A DNA stretch of 64,000 nt from Geosiphon pyriformis (lineage: Eukaryota; Glomeromycota; Glomeromycetes; Archaeosporales; Geosiphonaceae). The notes under the pieces were generated by a model that was given only the letters and a program-made list of their open reading frames with translations, made no database searches and was not told where the DNA came from. Every line of letters begins with the position of its first letter. Position 1 is the first letter of the stretch. Position numbers and translations under genes: made by a program. Below, one piece after another: positions 1-11,574 of this stretch. The stretch lies in NCBI GenBank assembly GCA_016748015.1, contig JAAOMT010000494.1:674190-738189 (forward strand), read 5' to 3'.

Positions 1-3000
1 AAAATTTCCACAATTCGATTCATCGCTTCGGTGGTCAAAGAGGGAATATTAGCCATGCATCTTAAGTATTCTCCTAACGTTTTGATCATCATTAGGCTGC
101 ATGCGACTACCGTAAACTGGTGATTGCCTTCAATAGAGATGTACCGATTACTAATAAAATTATTTGTTGGACTGTTAGTCATAATCACAGTATCGGTATT
201 GGTTGGAAATTGCATAGGTGGCGCAAGATAGCTTGGAGAGAGGGGATTGGCTAAAGAGAGATCAGCTAATAAATTATCTTTGAAACCATCCATCCCAATA
301 GTCGCAGCAGAGACTATTCTGTCAACCATACGTTGAAAATCAACAGGAATCAGAGTTTGCACCCACTGTTCATTTTCAATTACAGAAGCAGCCGAATTCA
401 TTTTTTCCATATGAAAATGCTTCAGGAAAGATTTGGCCTTTGAACAAAGTTAGAGAATTTCCCGAATTAAATAATAAAATTTTATTATGATTATTAATAA
501 TATCAGTTATTATCATTTTTGATGGAATCTTACCTGAGACATGATGGTTCCCCGCAGGCCAATACACATCCGCCCGCATAAACTTTCACCTCCTAACACA
601 AATGCCCAGGTGACATCAAATAAGCGATAAAAATCTTTAGGATTGAGTCGAGCATTTGGTTCGGCACGTTCAGCAATCAGTTTGGCACAACGCATGTGAG
701 CAAGATCTGCAGCGGCAAAAACTATCTCACATGATTCCGTAATCAATTGTGCATATATATCATCTGAATGAGTGGCTGATTGTGAAATGGTAGTATCTCC
801 AGTTATGACTTGAACTGGCGTTGGCTCTTGAGAAACAGATGGAACTAATCCTAAGGTAGACGATGAGGCTTTTTGAATAATGGATTTGATTCCACTGGTT
901 ATCTTTTGTGCACCAATCAATTTAGATTGCTTACTGCCGCTTAATATTGGTTGTTGTTCATTCTGTACATTTTGAGCAATTGATTGGCTTTCAGATCCAT
1001 TTTCTTGTTGAATCATTTCTTGATTTTCTTTCTTTATTTTGATCAACTCGATCTTATTTCTACCCTCAACATCAGCGATTCGGAGATCATTCAAGATTGA
1101 GACAAATAGGTCATTATAAATAGCAATTCGCTTGATTGCTTCAAATAATAGTGCATAAACTGCCAAAAGAATTTCCATAAAGGCGTCAAACGACATTCCT
1201 TTAAGTAGCTTTGCAAAGGAATCACTAGCGAAAAAAAATAGAAAATGAAATTGGATAGAATAAAGCACTCTAAACAATCTTGTAGATCTACAAATCTAGG
1301 AATTAATATACCTGGGTTCATTCAGTGGGAGGTTGGAGGGGTAATGCTAAAAAACCGGGTTATAGATTTGTTAAAAAATTTTCTTAAGAACCATTATACT
1401 TTTAACATCAGACGATATTAATGTTTAAAATGGAGATTACCTTTTGAATGAGTTTCTTTACTTCCTTTAAAAGACGCTCACGATAAACAAGTAATGTGGT
1501 TGAAAAGCGGTTAATTTTATAAATTCCCACAACCAACGGTGATATTCTTTCACGCAATTTTGTCTCTTTCTGGCTGCTTTCGAGTAAGATAGAGGGGACG
1601 GGATGAACAGATTTTTTAATTGGCGATATAATTTGTAGGAATTCGTATAGAGAGTTTACAACTTTGCCCTTGTCCACATTATCAATATGTTCCTCAAAAT
1701 CAAGAAATATCATGTTTAATAAATCATTCTCCATCATAACACCAATTGTTTTATGCATCTCAGCCAGGTGACTGCTAAAGTGAACTAGCGCTCTCACTCC
1801 TCGAAGATCCACAGAACCAGATTTGAGTCCCTCTGATACATTACTCAAACGACGCAGAATTGTCTGGGGTCTCGAGGTTTTAGTAGTGATTATGGAAGAT
1901 TTAGTATTGAAAAGAGCTTTTTCTTCGTTTTCCGCAGAATAGTGATTTCCTTGTAAAAATTTTTTGGATTCTTCAATCAAATCCAACGCTGAAAAATAGT
2001 CTCCCTGACTCAATAAAACTTGTATCATTGGTTGAGTTGATCGTATTTCCGCTACCATTCTAATCCCTTCATAAAGTCTCCCCAAATTTGCACGGCGACG
2101 TTTCAATCGGACCACTTGGAGTCCTTTTTTCGCTTCTGAATCATCGATGCTAACCAACTTTTCTCTTAAAGCATGTATTTGCGAAACGCATTCCAAAGTC
2201 TCGGAATGTAATGCTTGTAAATTAGAAAGGGCTGCAAAAAATGAGGAAGATCGTTTAGATATTTCTTGCACAAGATGAACTTCTACCGTATCGAGATAAT
2301 GGGATAACTTTTCTTGAAGGATCGCATTGGCAGAGGTTCCACCATTGCCTCCAATAATTTCAGCTTGCTCACACACTAGATCAAATGTTCGCGGATTCTC
2401 GAGATTGAAGTCTTCTTCAAAATATATAGGAGGAACAATCTCCAATAAGGACAATTCTATGCAACCTTCTTTAGAAGGATTTTCAAGCAGGGAAGATATA
2501 GGGAGGTCAAGATTTTTGGATATTATACTTGACTCAGGGGCATCAAACGAATCATTAAATGATTTCACAGTCTTTTGCCGTGCTGCACCTATCCCTTTGT
2601 TACGATTGTATTGTTCGAATACAGGTGTGATCGATTTAACGTAATTTTGAAAATCGGATGGTTTCACCCTTCGAATAGGTGTATGGGCTACCACAGGGAT
2701 ATCATATTTAGAAGGCTTTCCAGCACTCGATGAAAGATTCGTGTTTGGATTATTAACTATACCAGAAATTGCTACGTTTTTCAAAACAAAGATTCAAGAG
2801 GAATATTCGTCATTTTTTATTTTTGATGCCTTTTATTTGACGAAAGAAACTAAAAAATACCATTGAAACCGACATCCTTTTTGCAATTTTTTTATTAAGC
2901 CAAGAATTGATTCAATATTAATATTGATTTTCAAGAATTTTAAGCTAATACGGCTAGATCAAGCACCTTTGTTGTCCAAGGTAAAGAAGTTTCTGACCTT

Positions 3001-3281
3001 GTACTAAGATTTGAAGTCGATGAATTGATGGAAACACGACGCCCATGTTTTCTATTGTATCCGTACAACGACATTGTTGTGGATACTCTCTGATTTACAG
3101 GGGAGATAGGGTGATATTCGTTGTAGTCATAACTGCGAGTCGAAGAAGTAGAAAAACGCCTTGGGGTGGAAGTTGGGAAAGAAGAGATGATGAAGGATCT
3201 GTCATACACGGTATTGGTCTGCGATAATTGTGCATAGTTCTCAGAATTTTTAGATTCGTTCTCTGAAACTTTGGAGTTCAT
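1..3281 (-). CDS. VPS54: VPS54, GARP complex subunit (5' part; continues past the left edge)
   Basis: Vps54 is a subunit of the GARP complex, which tethers endosome-derived vesicles at the trans-Golgi. I could splice a single open frame from GT-AG introns: exons 3281-2952, 2876-2861 (16 nt), 2771-1441, 1346-1312 (35 nt), 1224-534 and 437-1, about 946 codons before the window ends. The start is ATG at 3281. The N-terminus is Ser/Thr-rich and low complexity. Family signatures read across the joins: PWTTKVL, then VGFNAISGIVNNP, the Vps54 N-terminal stretch VPPIYFEEDFNLENPRTFD, then RLNPKDFYRLFD and ESLCGRMCIGLRGTI, and a C-terminal-domain segment containing ACSLMMIKTLGEY. The first microexon supplies DVGFN and the second HYPSNLPLNEP; without them the frame breaks at both places. 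No premature stop was seen. The rest of the C-terminal domain lies outside. Confidence 0.93.
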
Positions 3282-3949
3282 TTTTCCCTATCATTCAAAG
3301 ATATATTTCTATCTACTCAGTGAACAAAAATAATTATATCGGATTATTGAGGGATTTAAATTGAAAAGATGTTTCTGGCGGAAGCCTCTCTATCTTGGAA
3401 AAAGTAAGCAACGACAGAATAGGATAATAGAGAAATTTTGAAATTAAATTTAACCACAATTTATATATCACATGAAAAAATTAAGCTCAAATTTATTAGG
3501 TCAGCATTCAATTTTTCTCTGAATTGTCAACAACTACGAATAAAAATCCTTAAAAGCATCGACGAGATGCCGATGCTTTTAAGGCTTAGCTACATGCACC
3601 CCACTTGGCCTGATTTTTGGACCCAAATTATCGACGACTTTTCTTCACATTATAGTGATCCTCCTTACCAAGTCATCAGAAATTTGAATTCGTGGGAACT
3701 CAACTCCTCCAGATATTGATTAAATTTCATTGCCCCGAGCAAGAAATTTTGATAGATTGACTCGGGCTGTCGTTACGAAGTTCAACCTCATATTTAGAGC
3801 AATTATTTTTCATGAACCTAAAAAACAATCAATGCTTTGGTCAAATAAAAGAAATATTTTGAAGATCAAAGGGAAAACTTACTGCTTTGGTTTTTTTGGA
3901 GCACTGTGCTAGGAGAAATATTACATTATCGTCATTTGACCTCGGAGTG
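3282..3949. other. Intergenic stretch upstream of VPS54
   Basis: This stretch should contain the VPS54 promoter, which is divergent to nothing recognisable. It is AT-rich. An open frame of 93 codons on the plus strand (3438-3719) has no recognisable similarity and is built partly on a hairpin, so I do not call it a gene. The left part of the TERT relic may extend into it, but I could not read TERT sequence beyond motif E. Confidence 0.4.
3548..3584. repeat. Perfect 14-bp inverted repeat with 9-nt loop
   Basis: The arms CCTTAAAAGCATCG (3548-3561) and CGATGCTTTTAAGG (3571-3584) are exact reverse complements separated by 9 nt. It lies between VPS54 and the TERT relic. Function unknown; it could be a transcription end signal, a remnant of a small inverted-repeat element, or chance. 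Confidence 0.7.
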
Positions 3950-5640
3950 GAGTCTAAAGAGTTCGAAAGTAATTGCATTTGAACCCAAAGTCTTTGGTAT
4001 GAATTAAGAGGTTGCACCACGGAAATTTGGTTGGCCATAGTTTGATTTCTTCATGATCAAAGCTTCCAACGTTTTTTTGGGATTTATGAAGCATCTATAC
4101 TCAGGATGACCTACACCATTCAAATCAAATATTAGATCTTGTCACTCTGCCTCAAGCTATGATGAGCATATAAAATAACAACCTTCACTGATGACCTTCA
4201 AGAAACCTATCGTTTGGGCTTTATCCATGGTGATATAAAGGAAATCGTCCACACATCAAAGCAACATTCGTGAGACGTTGACACATTCATTTTCGCTATG
4301 TTTAATAAGATGCCTGGCTTTATAGCCTTACCTTCAAAATATGCTGTTTGATATGGTTTTCGAGTAATGCAAGTGTCTCTTAAGCTTCTCAGTAAGGATA
4401 AAGAAACTCCATCTACAAACACCATGCGGCTCAATGATTCTGCAACAATAAGTGGAAAGCAAGGAAAACCCTCTAGAAATATGTATTTACGGAAATGAAT
4501 CAAATATATAAATTTATCAGACTTTTAATTATGACTAATTTAGGAAGGAACTTGTCTTTAAACCTGCTGGACATGCTTTTTTGTTATATGTCATTGTCTA
4601 TTGCCGACATCATGGTGAATTTGATCATCTTTTAGTGACGCTATTGTGATGAGTCATATAGAAATTGTCAAAAAAGGTATTGAAAAATGAAATCGAGGTT
4701 TTGACTTTAAAACTTTTACTTACACTTTGGAACAAATTTGATATAATTTCCAATAACAGATTTTGGTCGATCGAGTCAAAACAGAATCTTAGGCAAAATA
4801 TATAACTTTCAGCTGTAAAAAAATAGTTAGCTTTGGCTAAATATATTTCAATTTAAACAACTTACTTTTTGGGCAATTTTTTTTGAAATCAACCAATTGA
4901 TTAGACATCATTTGTACTGGCGACCGTGCAATTTGAAAATTCGAATCTTCGCTCCTAAGGGTATTTGGAATGAGCAAGAATTATTTTAATTAAAAGCAAT
5001 TTCATGCATTAAATTTTCGAAAGTGACATGCTTTTTCTCAAGTTAATATTTAAAAGATTTTATTCATCCAAATTTAATTTTTTTTAATCTCCAAGCTATC
5101 ATTTATATGAGAACGATTTCTTCGCAATGGGCCTATACCTATTCTGTTTTTGAACAAGAGGAATAGAAGAAAGGCTGGCTTTCGTTGTGGGAGAGTCGTT
5201 GTATTTGTTCCTGTCGCAATCATGTCACAAATAGACACCTCCTTAGAACTTTAGATCAAATGAAGTGGGAAGGCAACTTATTTTGAAAAAATAAAATTAT
5301 TTACCCGGTTCAAGTTCTTTGAAATTGTTATTCAGAAAACGGACGATTTCAATGTCTGAAACTTTGTGCCAGATGTCCTGTCGAAAATAGTAAATACGAT
5401 GACCATCATTTTGAATGTCAGTGATGTAGAAGTTGGTCTGTAAAAAGTTAGCAAAAAATATCGTGAATTAATCATTTCAAGAAACTAGTTTAATTAATAA
5501 AATAATATTAAACAGTTATCTAACCCAAAGTAGTGGAATTCCTTCAAAAACTCATTCTAAGAATTCTGATATAATCGCTTTGCCCTTTAACATATGAACC
5601 GGCACCCATTATCTAAATAATAATAATTTATTTTTTGATT
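3950..5640 (-). pseudogene. Telomerase reverse transcriptase (TERT) relic
   Basis: Several TERT-specific motifs occur in the right order on the minus strand. At 5608-5525 a segment reads WVPVHMLKGK...EFLE*VFEGIPLL with a stop where TERTs have Trp. It joins by a GT-AG intron to 5437-5305, NFYITD...RIYYFRQDIW (compare the family's FYVTE...YYRK.iW). Near 5230-5100 there is KQNRYRPIA (motif 1/2). At 4812-4734 motif A ends CFDSIDQNLLLEI, but its first catalytic Asp is missing and the segment is shortened. Around 4450-4340 the linker before B' (VFVDGV...YPY) needs a frameshift, and the GIPQGS core of B' is absent. Motif C at 4252-4229 reads VDDFLYIT, preceded by LL* where Arg is expected. Motif D reads GHPEYRCFINPKKTL and motif E FPWCNLLIHTKDF (about 4030-3990). 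Stops, the frameshift, the lost Asp and the lost B' mean it cannot encode an active enzyme as read. A functional copy should exist elsewhere. Confidence 0.85.
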
Positions 5641-5740
5641 AAGAAATTTTCGCTAAATAATTCATCTACAACTGCAAGAAACTTTAGTTTGACAATCAAA
5701 AATTGAAATCAATCGGAAATACTTACTTTGGAATATAGTG

Positions 5741-6690
5741 GTCTCATCCTCAGGTATCAAACGATCTAGTACATCCTGTACATATTTGGATACCTGATCA
5801 AAAGTGCGGGATTTCCATTATCAGTTCTTTTACCAAAATTGACGCCAGGAATGCGGGAAACGGTTTAAAGTCCTAAGAAAACATTAAATGTCATTTTTTA
5901 CAATAAAATTAAAACCAAAACACATCGGTAATGAATCTGTTTTCCAACTTTTTCTTCACTCAATTTGAGGCTGCTTAAGGGATCTTGGATTATTATATAC
6001 TTCAATCTCATTTAAAGGACCCTTATATAATTGAAAGCGTTCTGGAAAAATCACAGAGAACATTACATCCGTATCGATTAGCTCGGGCGAACACATCTGA
6101 ATGATTATGATACCAGAATTGTCTAAACCGAATTATAAAGTAAATTGCTTACGCTAAGGCGGTAAACCTAACCCAAGAATCTTGGTGTCACCAGCAGGGA
6201 TACAAATGGGTGCACGATAAAAAATATACCCCCTTTTGAGCATTCGCGCAGTATCGATAGAGATTGAGGAATGTTGAAGTCAATAAACAATAGAATTTCG
6301 TGAAAATTACCTCCTGAGTTTCCAATCGAGGAAGTTTATTGAGATATGAGGTTCATTTCTGAAATTGATGAACCAACAATGGTTTTTTTTTTGGCATAAT
6401 GTTATCGTTAAAAGCTCTCTCCTCCCCGATCGTCGTTGCCTGCTATAATTGGTGAGGTCATTATTGGAACACTTTCAATGAATTAATCGTTGTTTCATTT
6501 CAGAAAGAGCATTTATTAAAATACCCCGAGTTGGATAACTCTTCGCTGGTGATTACCTGGAAACAGTTTAACTTAAGCTTGAGATTAAAAGTCAGAGTTG
6601 AGTTCTGAAATTCTACCGCAAGTTTCAAGTAAATCCTTAATCCACAATTTATTAAGAACCGGCCCATGCCTTCCTTAAGAGAAACCATTT
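5741..6690 (-). pseudogene. Unassigned exon-like fragments, probably a decayed gene
   Basis: Minus-strand stretches read like conserved protein but do not join into one frame. Near 6236-6155 I see GYIFYRAPICIPAGDTKILG; near 6105-5968 SPELIDTDVMFSVIFPERF followed by LYKGPLNEIEVYNNPRSLKQ; near 5860-5775 RIPGVNFGKRTDNGNPALLI and RYPNMYRMY, ending at stops. A further open stretch with a CAG|GT donor lies at about 6680-6557. I do not recognise the family. They sit directly upstream of the TERT relic and could be TERT amino-terminal exons, but they do not resemble known TERT N-domains, so a separate broken gene is likelier. The remaining bases to 6968 hold nothing I can assign except the likely promoter of the lipase gene. 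Confidence 0.4.
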
Positions 6691-6968
6691 TTCAAAAGTA
6701 ATAAATTTTCTCCAGACGCGTGAAAAGGCCAATCTTACCATGATTGTCTAGCGGTGATTGGCCACTTTCAGTACTTCATCGAACTCGAGCTCAATTTTTT
6801 AATTATAATCCTTATTGTAAAAACTACGCAAATTTTCCCCACTGTTCTGATGAAGTTCTGAATTCAAAGTTCTGAATGCTCGGATTTTTTTGGTTTTACT
6901 TCCGTTCCAACCTAACTTCGCGTTTTCGATAATAATATCACCCAATTAGGGACTTGCCTTTTACCTCA

Positions 6969-9863
6969 ATGGATCTTAGTCCTACTGAGCAAGAAATTCT
7001 GGAAACAGAATTTTCAGCTGAGGATCAAGAAAACGATGACTGTTCTCTCTTCCGTTCGTTTTGGTCAAGTTTAAGAACTATTGTTTACGAGGTTTCCTCT
7101 TACTGGGGAAAGGTAGTAAAAAGAATAAGAAAAATAGCAACTCTTTTTTTGCTGATTCCCGCATTATTCGGCATTGACTACCAAATAGAAGTTCTACAAC
7201 TCGGCTATATCTCCTCATAATCCAGAGATGGAATACAAGCGCCGTTTAGAGACTGCTGAAGATTACGATCAATGGGCCGAAGCAGCGACAAAGTTAGATC
7301 AATTGCAAGGTATTCGGCTTTTTCGACCTTTCTACTTGAATTATGAATTTTAATATTTTGATTTAATTCATTCAGGCAATCGCTATTGATTTTCTAAGGC
7401 AAAGATGTTTGGAAACACAATCCCGCATCTCCCGATTATGAATATGATCTCCTACAAACGCGCTTTCTAGAACTACAACGAGTACGTAAAAGAGGCGATC
7501 TCGCTTACATGATTTTCTTACTGAGAACCTCATTGTCAAGAAATTTGGGTGATATGGGCCAACCAAAGGTATTCACTATGAACCTTAATTTTAAATTCCA
7601 TTGTTCAAATAAGAAAGTATTTCGCCGTAGTTATCTTTAATTAATTTTTTCACAGCTTTACGCCTACACTAATATTGGCACAAAGAAGCTTATTGAAGTG
7701 TATATTCAAGAAGTTGTCGATCATTTAAATCACATTTGTGACACTCCTTCCGAGGATATCACAACCAAAGAAAAACTAGAATTTTTTACGAATACGAGGC
7801 AGTCATTTGGAAGAACTGCTCTGCTTTTGAGCGGGGGAGCGACCTTTGGTATTCACTTTTTCCCAACGCAATTTTCTTATGTTATAACTTGAATAAAAAA
7901 GATTTGAAATATTATAATTGGTTGCCTTCAACAGGTCTAACCCATCTCGGTGTGATCAAATGTCTACATAAATGTAAACTTCTCCCACGAATTATCTCTG
8001 GGGCCTCTAGTGGCTCAATTATTGCCGCGATTATATGCACTAAAACAGATGATGAAATCCCGGAGCTGCTTAGTTTTTCACAACCGCTTGAACTGGTAGG
8101 CCTTATAGAACAATATCAAAAAACACCAGAATCTCACCATCATATTTTGAAAATTTTTGCAGGAAGTGTTTGAAAGACTTTCTGATCCAGATACATGGTT
8201 TAAGCGGGTGACTAGATTACTGAAACACGGTAAAATATGTCAAACGGTTTTACTTCCTTCTTCATTACATGTTGCTTTAATGGCATTGATTTTGTTAAGG
8301 TGTGCTCTTTGACGTGGAAATTCTGCGAGAATGTATGCGTAGAAACATTGGAGATATGACATTCCAGGTTAAAATTTTCTTTTACTCGATGAAACGCACG
8401 CAATGATCTAACTTGGTTTTTTTAGGAAGCATACAATCGTACAAGAAGGATCCTTAACATCACCGTTAGCTCTTCCACTGTCTACGAAATGCCACGTCTA
8501 CTCAATTATTTGACGGCTCCCAATGTGGTATGATTGGGTTTTGGAAAATATATCATATTTGATATTTTTATATATATTCTTTGCTTATTCGATTTTTCTG
8601 TTCACTATTATGCTGCTATTCTCAATTATAGTTGATTTGGTCAGCCGTGTAAGTAAGATCGATCGTCATTTACTGATTTACTCCCTCTTTTTAACTAATT
8701 ATAAGTTTGTGATTTAAAGTGCAGCTTCATGTTCTGTGCCTTTAGTCTATAGCTCTGTGCCATTAATGGCCAAAGATAAGGCTGGAAAAGTGGTTCCATG
8801 GAATCCCTCTGGTATTTTTATTACTCTGGGGTTCATAATATTTCTTGCTTATCCTCAAATTTTTTACATTCTTTCCAATAAGGACATCGTTGGATTGATG
8901 GTTCGGTGGAAAAGTACGGAAAAAAATTTTGGGGTTTTTTTTGAAGGGAATTAATAATAAAGAATTTGTTTTAGTGATTTGCCAATGAACAAACTATCTG
9001 AACTTTTCAACGTTAATCATTTTATTGTGTGCCAAGGTATTTGGTCTTACCATCTTCGTGTTTTCCAAAAAGATATTAAGCATTCTTTTTTAACATTTTT
9101 TTCCTTTGTACAGTGAACCCTCATGTAATTCCCTTTTTGCAGACAAATCTGATTCCTTCAGCGATTAACAGGATCGTTGGATGGTTTTTGTTTTTGGCTA
9201 TATCCGAACTGCAACACCGATTAACTCAGGTAAGAACGGACTATGATTCTGGGGCAGTCTCAATTTTGGTAATAATTTTATTCCATTTCATAGTTAAGTG
9301 AGCTTGGCATTATGACGAGCCTTATATATCGATTACAAGCTATGATGTCTCAACGTTATTATGGAGATATCACCATCGTACCTCATATTTCTTATGCTGA
9401 TTTCTTGAATCTCCTGACTAACCCCACGCCAGAATTGGTCCAAGATGCGAGCTTAAGAGGAGAAAGGGCTACATGGCCAAGTATTTTAGACGATTATTGA
9501 TGCTTAGTATTGCTTATCGCATCATCTAATATATTTTATATATTTCCCTTGACGAATATTTGATATTTTAAAGAAATATCAATAATTCGTAACCATTGTC
9601 AAATTGAGCTGACTCTAGATGAAATCATCTATCGATTGCGTCTGGCCCAATTAGATGATTCCCTGGCCACGCGTAATTCTGCGGCTTCTATTGATGGCCC
9701 TGATGTAGGAAATTTATCAGATGGAAGTAGCACTGGAGGCAAACGCAACCGTGAGAAACGCCCTAGAGTCCTTCCGTTTGCTCCAATAATCGATTCCAAT
9801 TCGAAATCCTCCAAAAACAATCCCTTGAGCAAATTAATGATTTCTAAAATTCATGATTCCTAG
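6969..9863 (+). CDS. Patatin-like triacylglycerol lipase (DUF3336 + patatin; Tgl3/4/5-like)
   Basis: Lipid-droplet lipases of this family hydrolyse triacylglycerol. Fifteen exons splice into one frame of 606 codons: 6969-7112, 7189-7309, 7399-7568, 7656-7848, 7935-8095, 8163-8229, 8300-8367, 8426-8527, 8632-8648 (17 nt), 8720-8811, 8883-8913 (31 nt), 8975-9036, 9114-9229, 9294-9480, 9574-9863; all introns are GT-AG. The N-terminal DUF3336 part includes [20 protein letters not shown] and [20 protein letters not shown]. The patatin domain has the oxyanion loop SGGATFGLTHLGV, the nucleophile elbow GASSGS (Ser of GxSxG) and the dyad Asp in [10 protein letters not shown]. The family signature [14 protein letters not shown] follows. 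The C-terminus is basic and Ser/Asn-rich. The ATG at 6969 is the first in frame. No disabling change was found. Which Tgl paralogue it matches cannot be decided here. Confidence 0.93.
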
Positions 9864-10131
9864 TACATAATATGATCAGACAAGAAAGCTCCGCAATTAC
9901 ATTTGATGATCATACAGTTGAATGTTAAATATTAAGATTCAGTCAATATATATTTCTTTATCTCGTATAAAGTTTTTGATTTTTGCGAGCAATGAATTGG
10001 TTATTAGGTCAAAAGTTTAATAAGTTAATAAATTAGTATTAGTCTCAATTTTTAAAGCTTTTTATGATGTTTCGAACTATTAATGATTATTTAATTAAAC
10101 AAAATTCGTTTTGGCACGTTATTTTAATTTG
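9864..10131. other. AT-rich 3' flank of the lipase gene
   Basis: Nothing gene-like is visible. It separates the last host exon from the first transposon-derived base and presumably holds the lipase polyadenylation region. Confidence 0.5.
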
Positions 10132-10165
10132 TTTTACGGTTGAAAACCATAGTTTTTATTAATAT
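10132..10165 (+). repeat. 5' tip of an old family A LTR, split by copy 1
   Basis: The bases match the first 34 positions of family A LTRs in sense orientation (TTTACGGTTGAAA...TTTTTATTAAT). The same LTR resumes at 17,807 on the other side of copy 1, so copy 1 jumped into it. Confidence 0.7.
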
Positions 10166-10852
10166 TGTTACGGGTTGGAGTAACAAGCTAACGGATAGCA
10201 AGGGAGAACAGGATTGTAGGGTGATGGAAATAATCAAAGGGGATTCAACTTCAATGAGCGAATTGAATGAGTATGGATTCAATGTGCGAGATCAGTCTCA
10301 TAAAATATCTCAGTCGCTATTCTTTTCAAAAGGTAACAAGGGAATCTGAAGGTAGAGGGATAGTCCGTACTGTCAAAAATTGATAACCGCTGGTATAATT
10401 CTATGCCTCACGTCGGCGCTCTTAGAATTCAATATCAGGTATCAACTTGTGCTCTTCAGTCACGTTTATTCAAATAATCTTCAAATACTGCAATTACACG
10501 TTTCAAGAAAGTGCCAACAAGTAATCTTTTATCCAAAAGATGTTCAGATACTTGAAGGTAGGGAAAGGGAAATTAGCGATAAGAGAATGTTTGAGATGGA
10601 AGTTTGTTATTTTATTTCTTTGATTGTCTTGATTTCTTACATTGATATTTTTCTACAGCTAAGAGACTCATCACTTATATATCTATTGAAAGTGGTCAAC
10701 GACCAGATCAATGATTAGGTCAATGATCAGGTCAACGATCAGGTCATTGATCAGGTCAATGATCACTATTTAAAAATAGGGTGGCTAATTATATGACATC
10801 AGTGGCTAATACATGTGATAACTAATAAAAACTATGAGTTTCAACCATAACA
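10166..10852 (-). repeat. 3' LTR of copy 1
   Basis: 687 bp, TG...CA ends within TGTTA/TAACA. It contains about six 12-bp units related to GGTCAATGATCA at 10,697-10,763 in U3 and, on the element's sense strand, a TATATA-type box just after them. Confidence 0.88.
10697..10763. repeat. U3 12-mer tandem array, copy 1 3' LTR
   Basis: Repeated units close to GGTCAATGATCA, in which the half TGATCA is palindromic. Unit number varies between LTRs of the family (one or two in copy 2, about eleven at 36.7-36.9 kb). Confidence 0.75.
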
Positions 10853-11574
10853 TCATCCTCTTCAAAGAGATTGAGCTTTGGTGAAATCAAACTATTTAGG
10901 AAATACTCTATTTGAAGGGTTTTATCTAACTTAAAACTAACTAGTTTGTTAAAGTCTTTTGTAAATAAGATATATAAAACTTGAGGTGAAATGAGCTTTG
11001 TGTTCAAGAGACCAAATTTTTGTATAAGAGTTTTGGCTCTTTTTACAATGGTCAAAACTCTTGAGACATCTAATTATACAATGTTCAAAATTTCCACTTG
11101 TATCTCAAAAGTTGTTTTCTTCATGAGCTTCATGTCTTCTATGATTTTACCAAGACGATCATAGAATTCTAGTTGTCTTCCATATGACAAGTTTTTGTCT
11201 ATGGACAAGATTTCTTTAATTGTTTTTCCAATTGTAATAGAAGGTGCAAGTATTACTACTGTTATACTTTCCAGCAAATACTTATTCATTTTGCTACCAA
11301 TTTTTTCTCTTCTGGTAGTTGTTTTCTTTGGTCTAATAACAGTATGTGTTCCATTGTTATCAGTTATTGTAGTTTGTTTTTCAATAGTCAGAGTAGCATT
11401 TGGATAGTTTTTAATCCAATACTTATGAAGAGTATAGAAAGCATTTTGAATGTTTTGATCCAGAAAATAATTGTTTATGTTGATTGAAGATACCTCTGTT
11501 TTGGAAGTGGTGCATTTATTTATATTTGATTTTTGCTGATCATTTGGGTCAGTATTATCACAACAGGTAACCAA
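10822..11574 (-). pseudogene. ORF4 of copy 1 (unknown protein after integrase)
   Basis: One frame of about 250 codons with a single internal stop at 11,074, where other copies have a Trp or Arg codon. It overlaps the end of integrase in another frame and ends inside the 3' LTR. It shares NYFLDQNIQN, KNYPNATLTI, the basic stretch KKTTTRREK and ELYD/GRLGKII-like segments with the other copies. No membrane span or signal peptide is apparent on this strand, and I recognise no known family. Confidence 0.7.

Noticed and set aside
3438-3719. 93-codon plus-strand frame near the hairpin
   Set aside because: No recognisable similarity, no clear start context, partly built from the inverted repeat, and next to a decayed minus-strand gene.
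3950-5640. TERT as a working, intron-rich gene
   Set aside because: Splicing could hide some stops, but motif A lacks its first Asp and the core of motif B' is missing, and neither can be recovered from introns that I can see.
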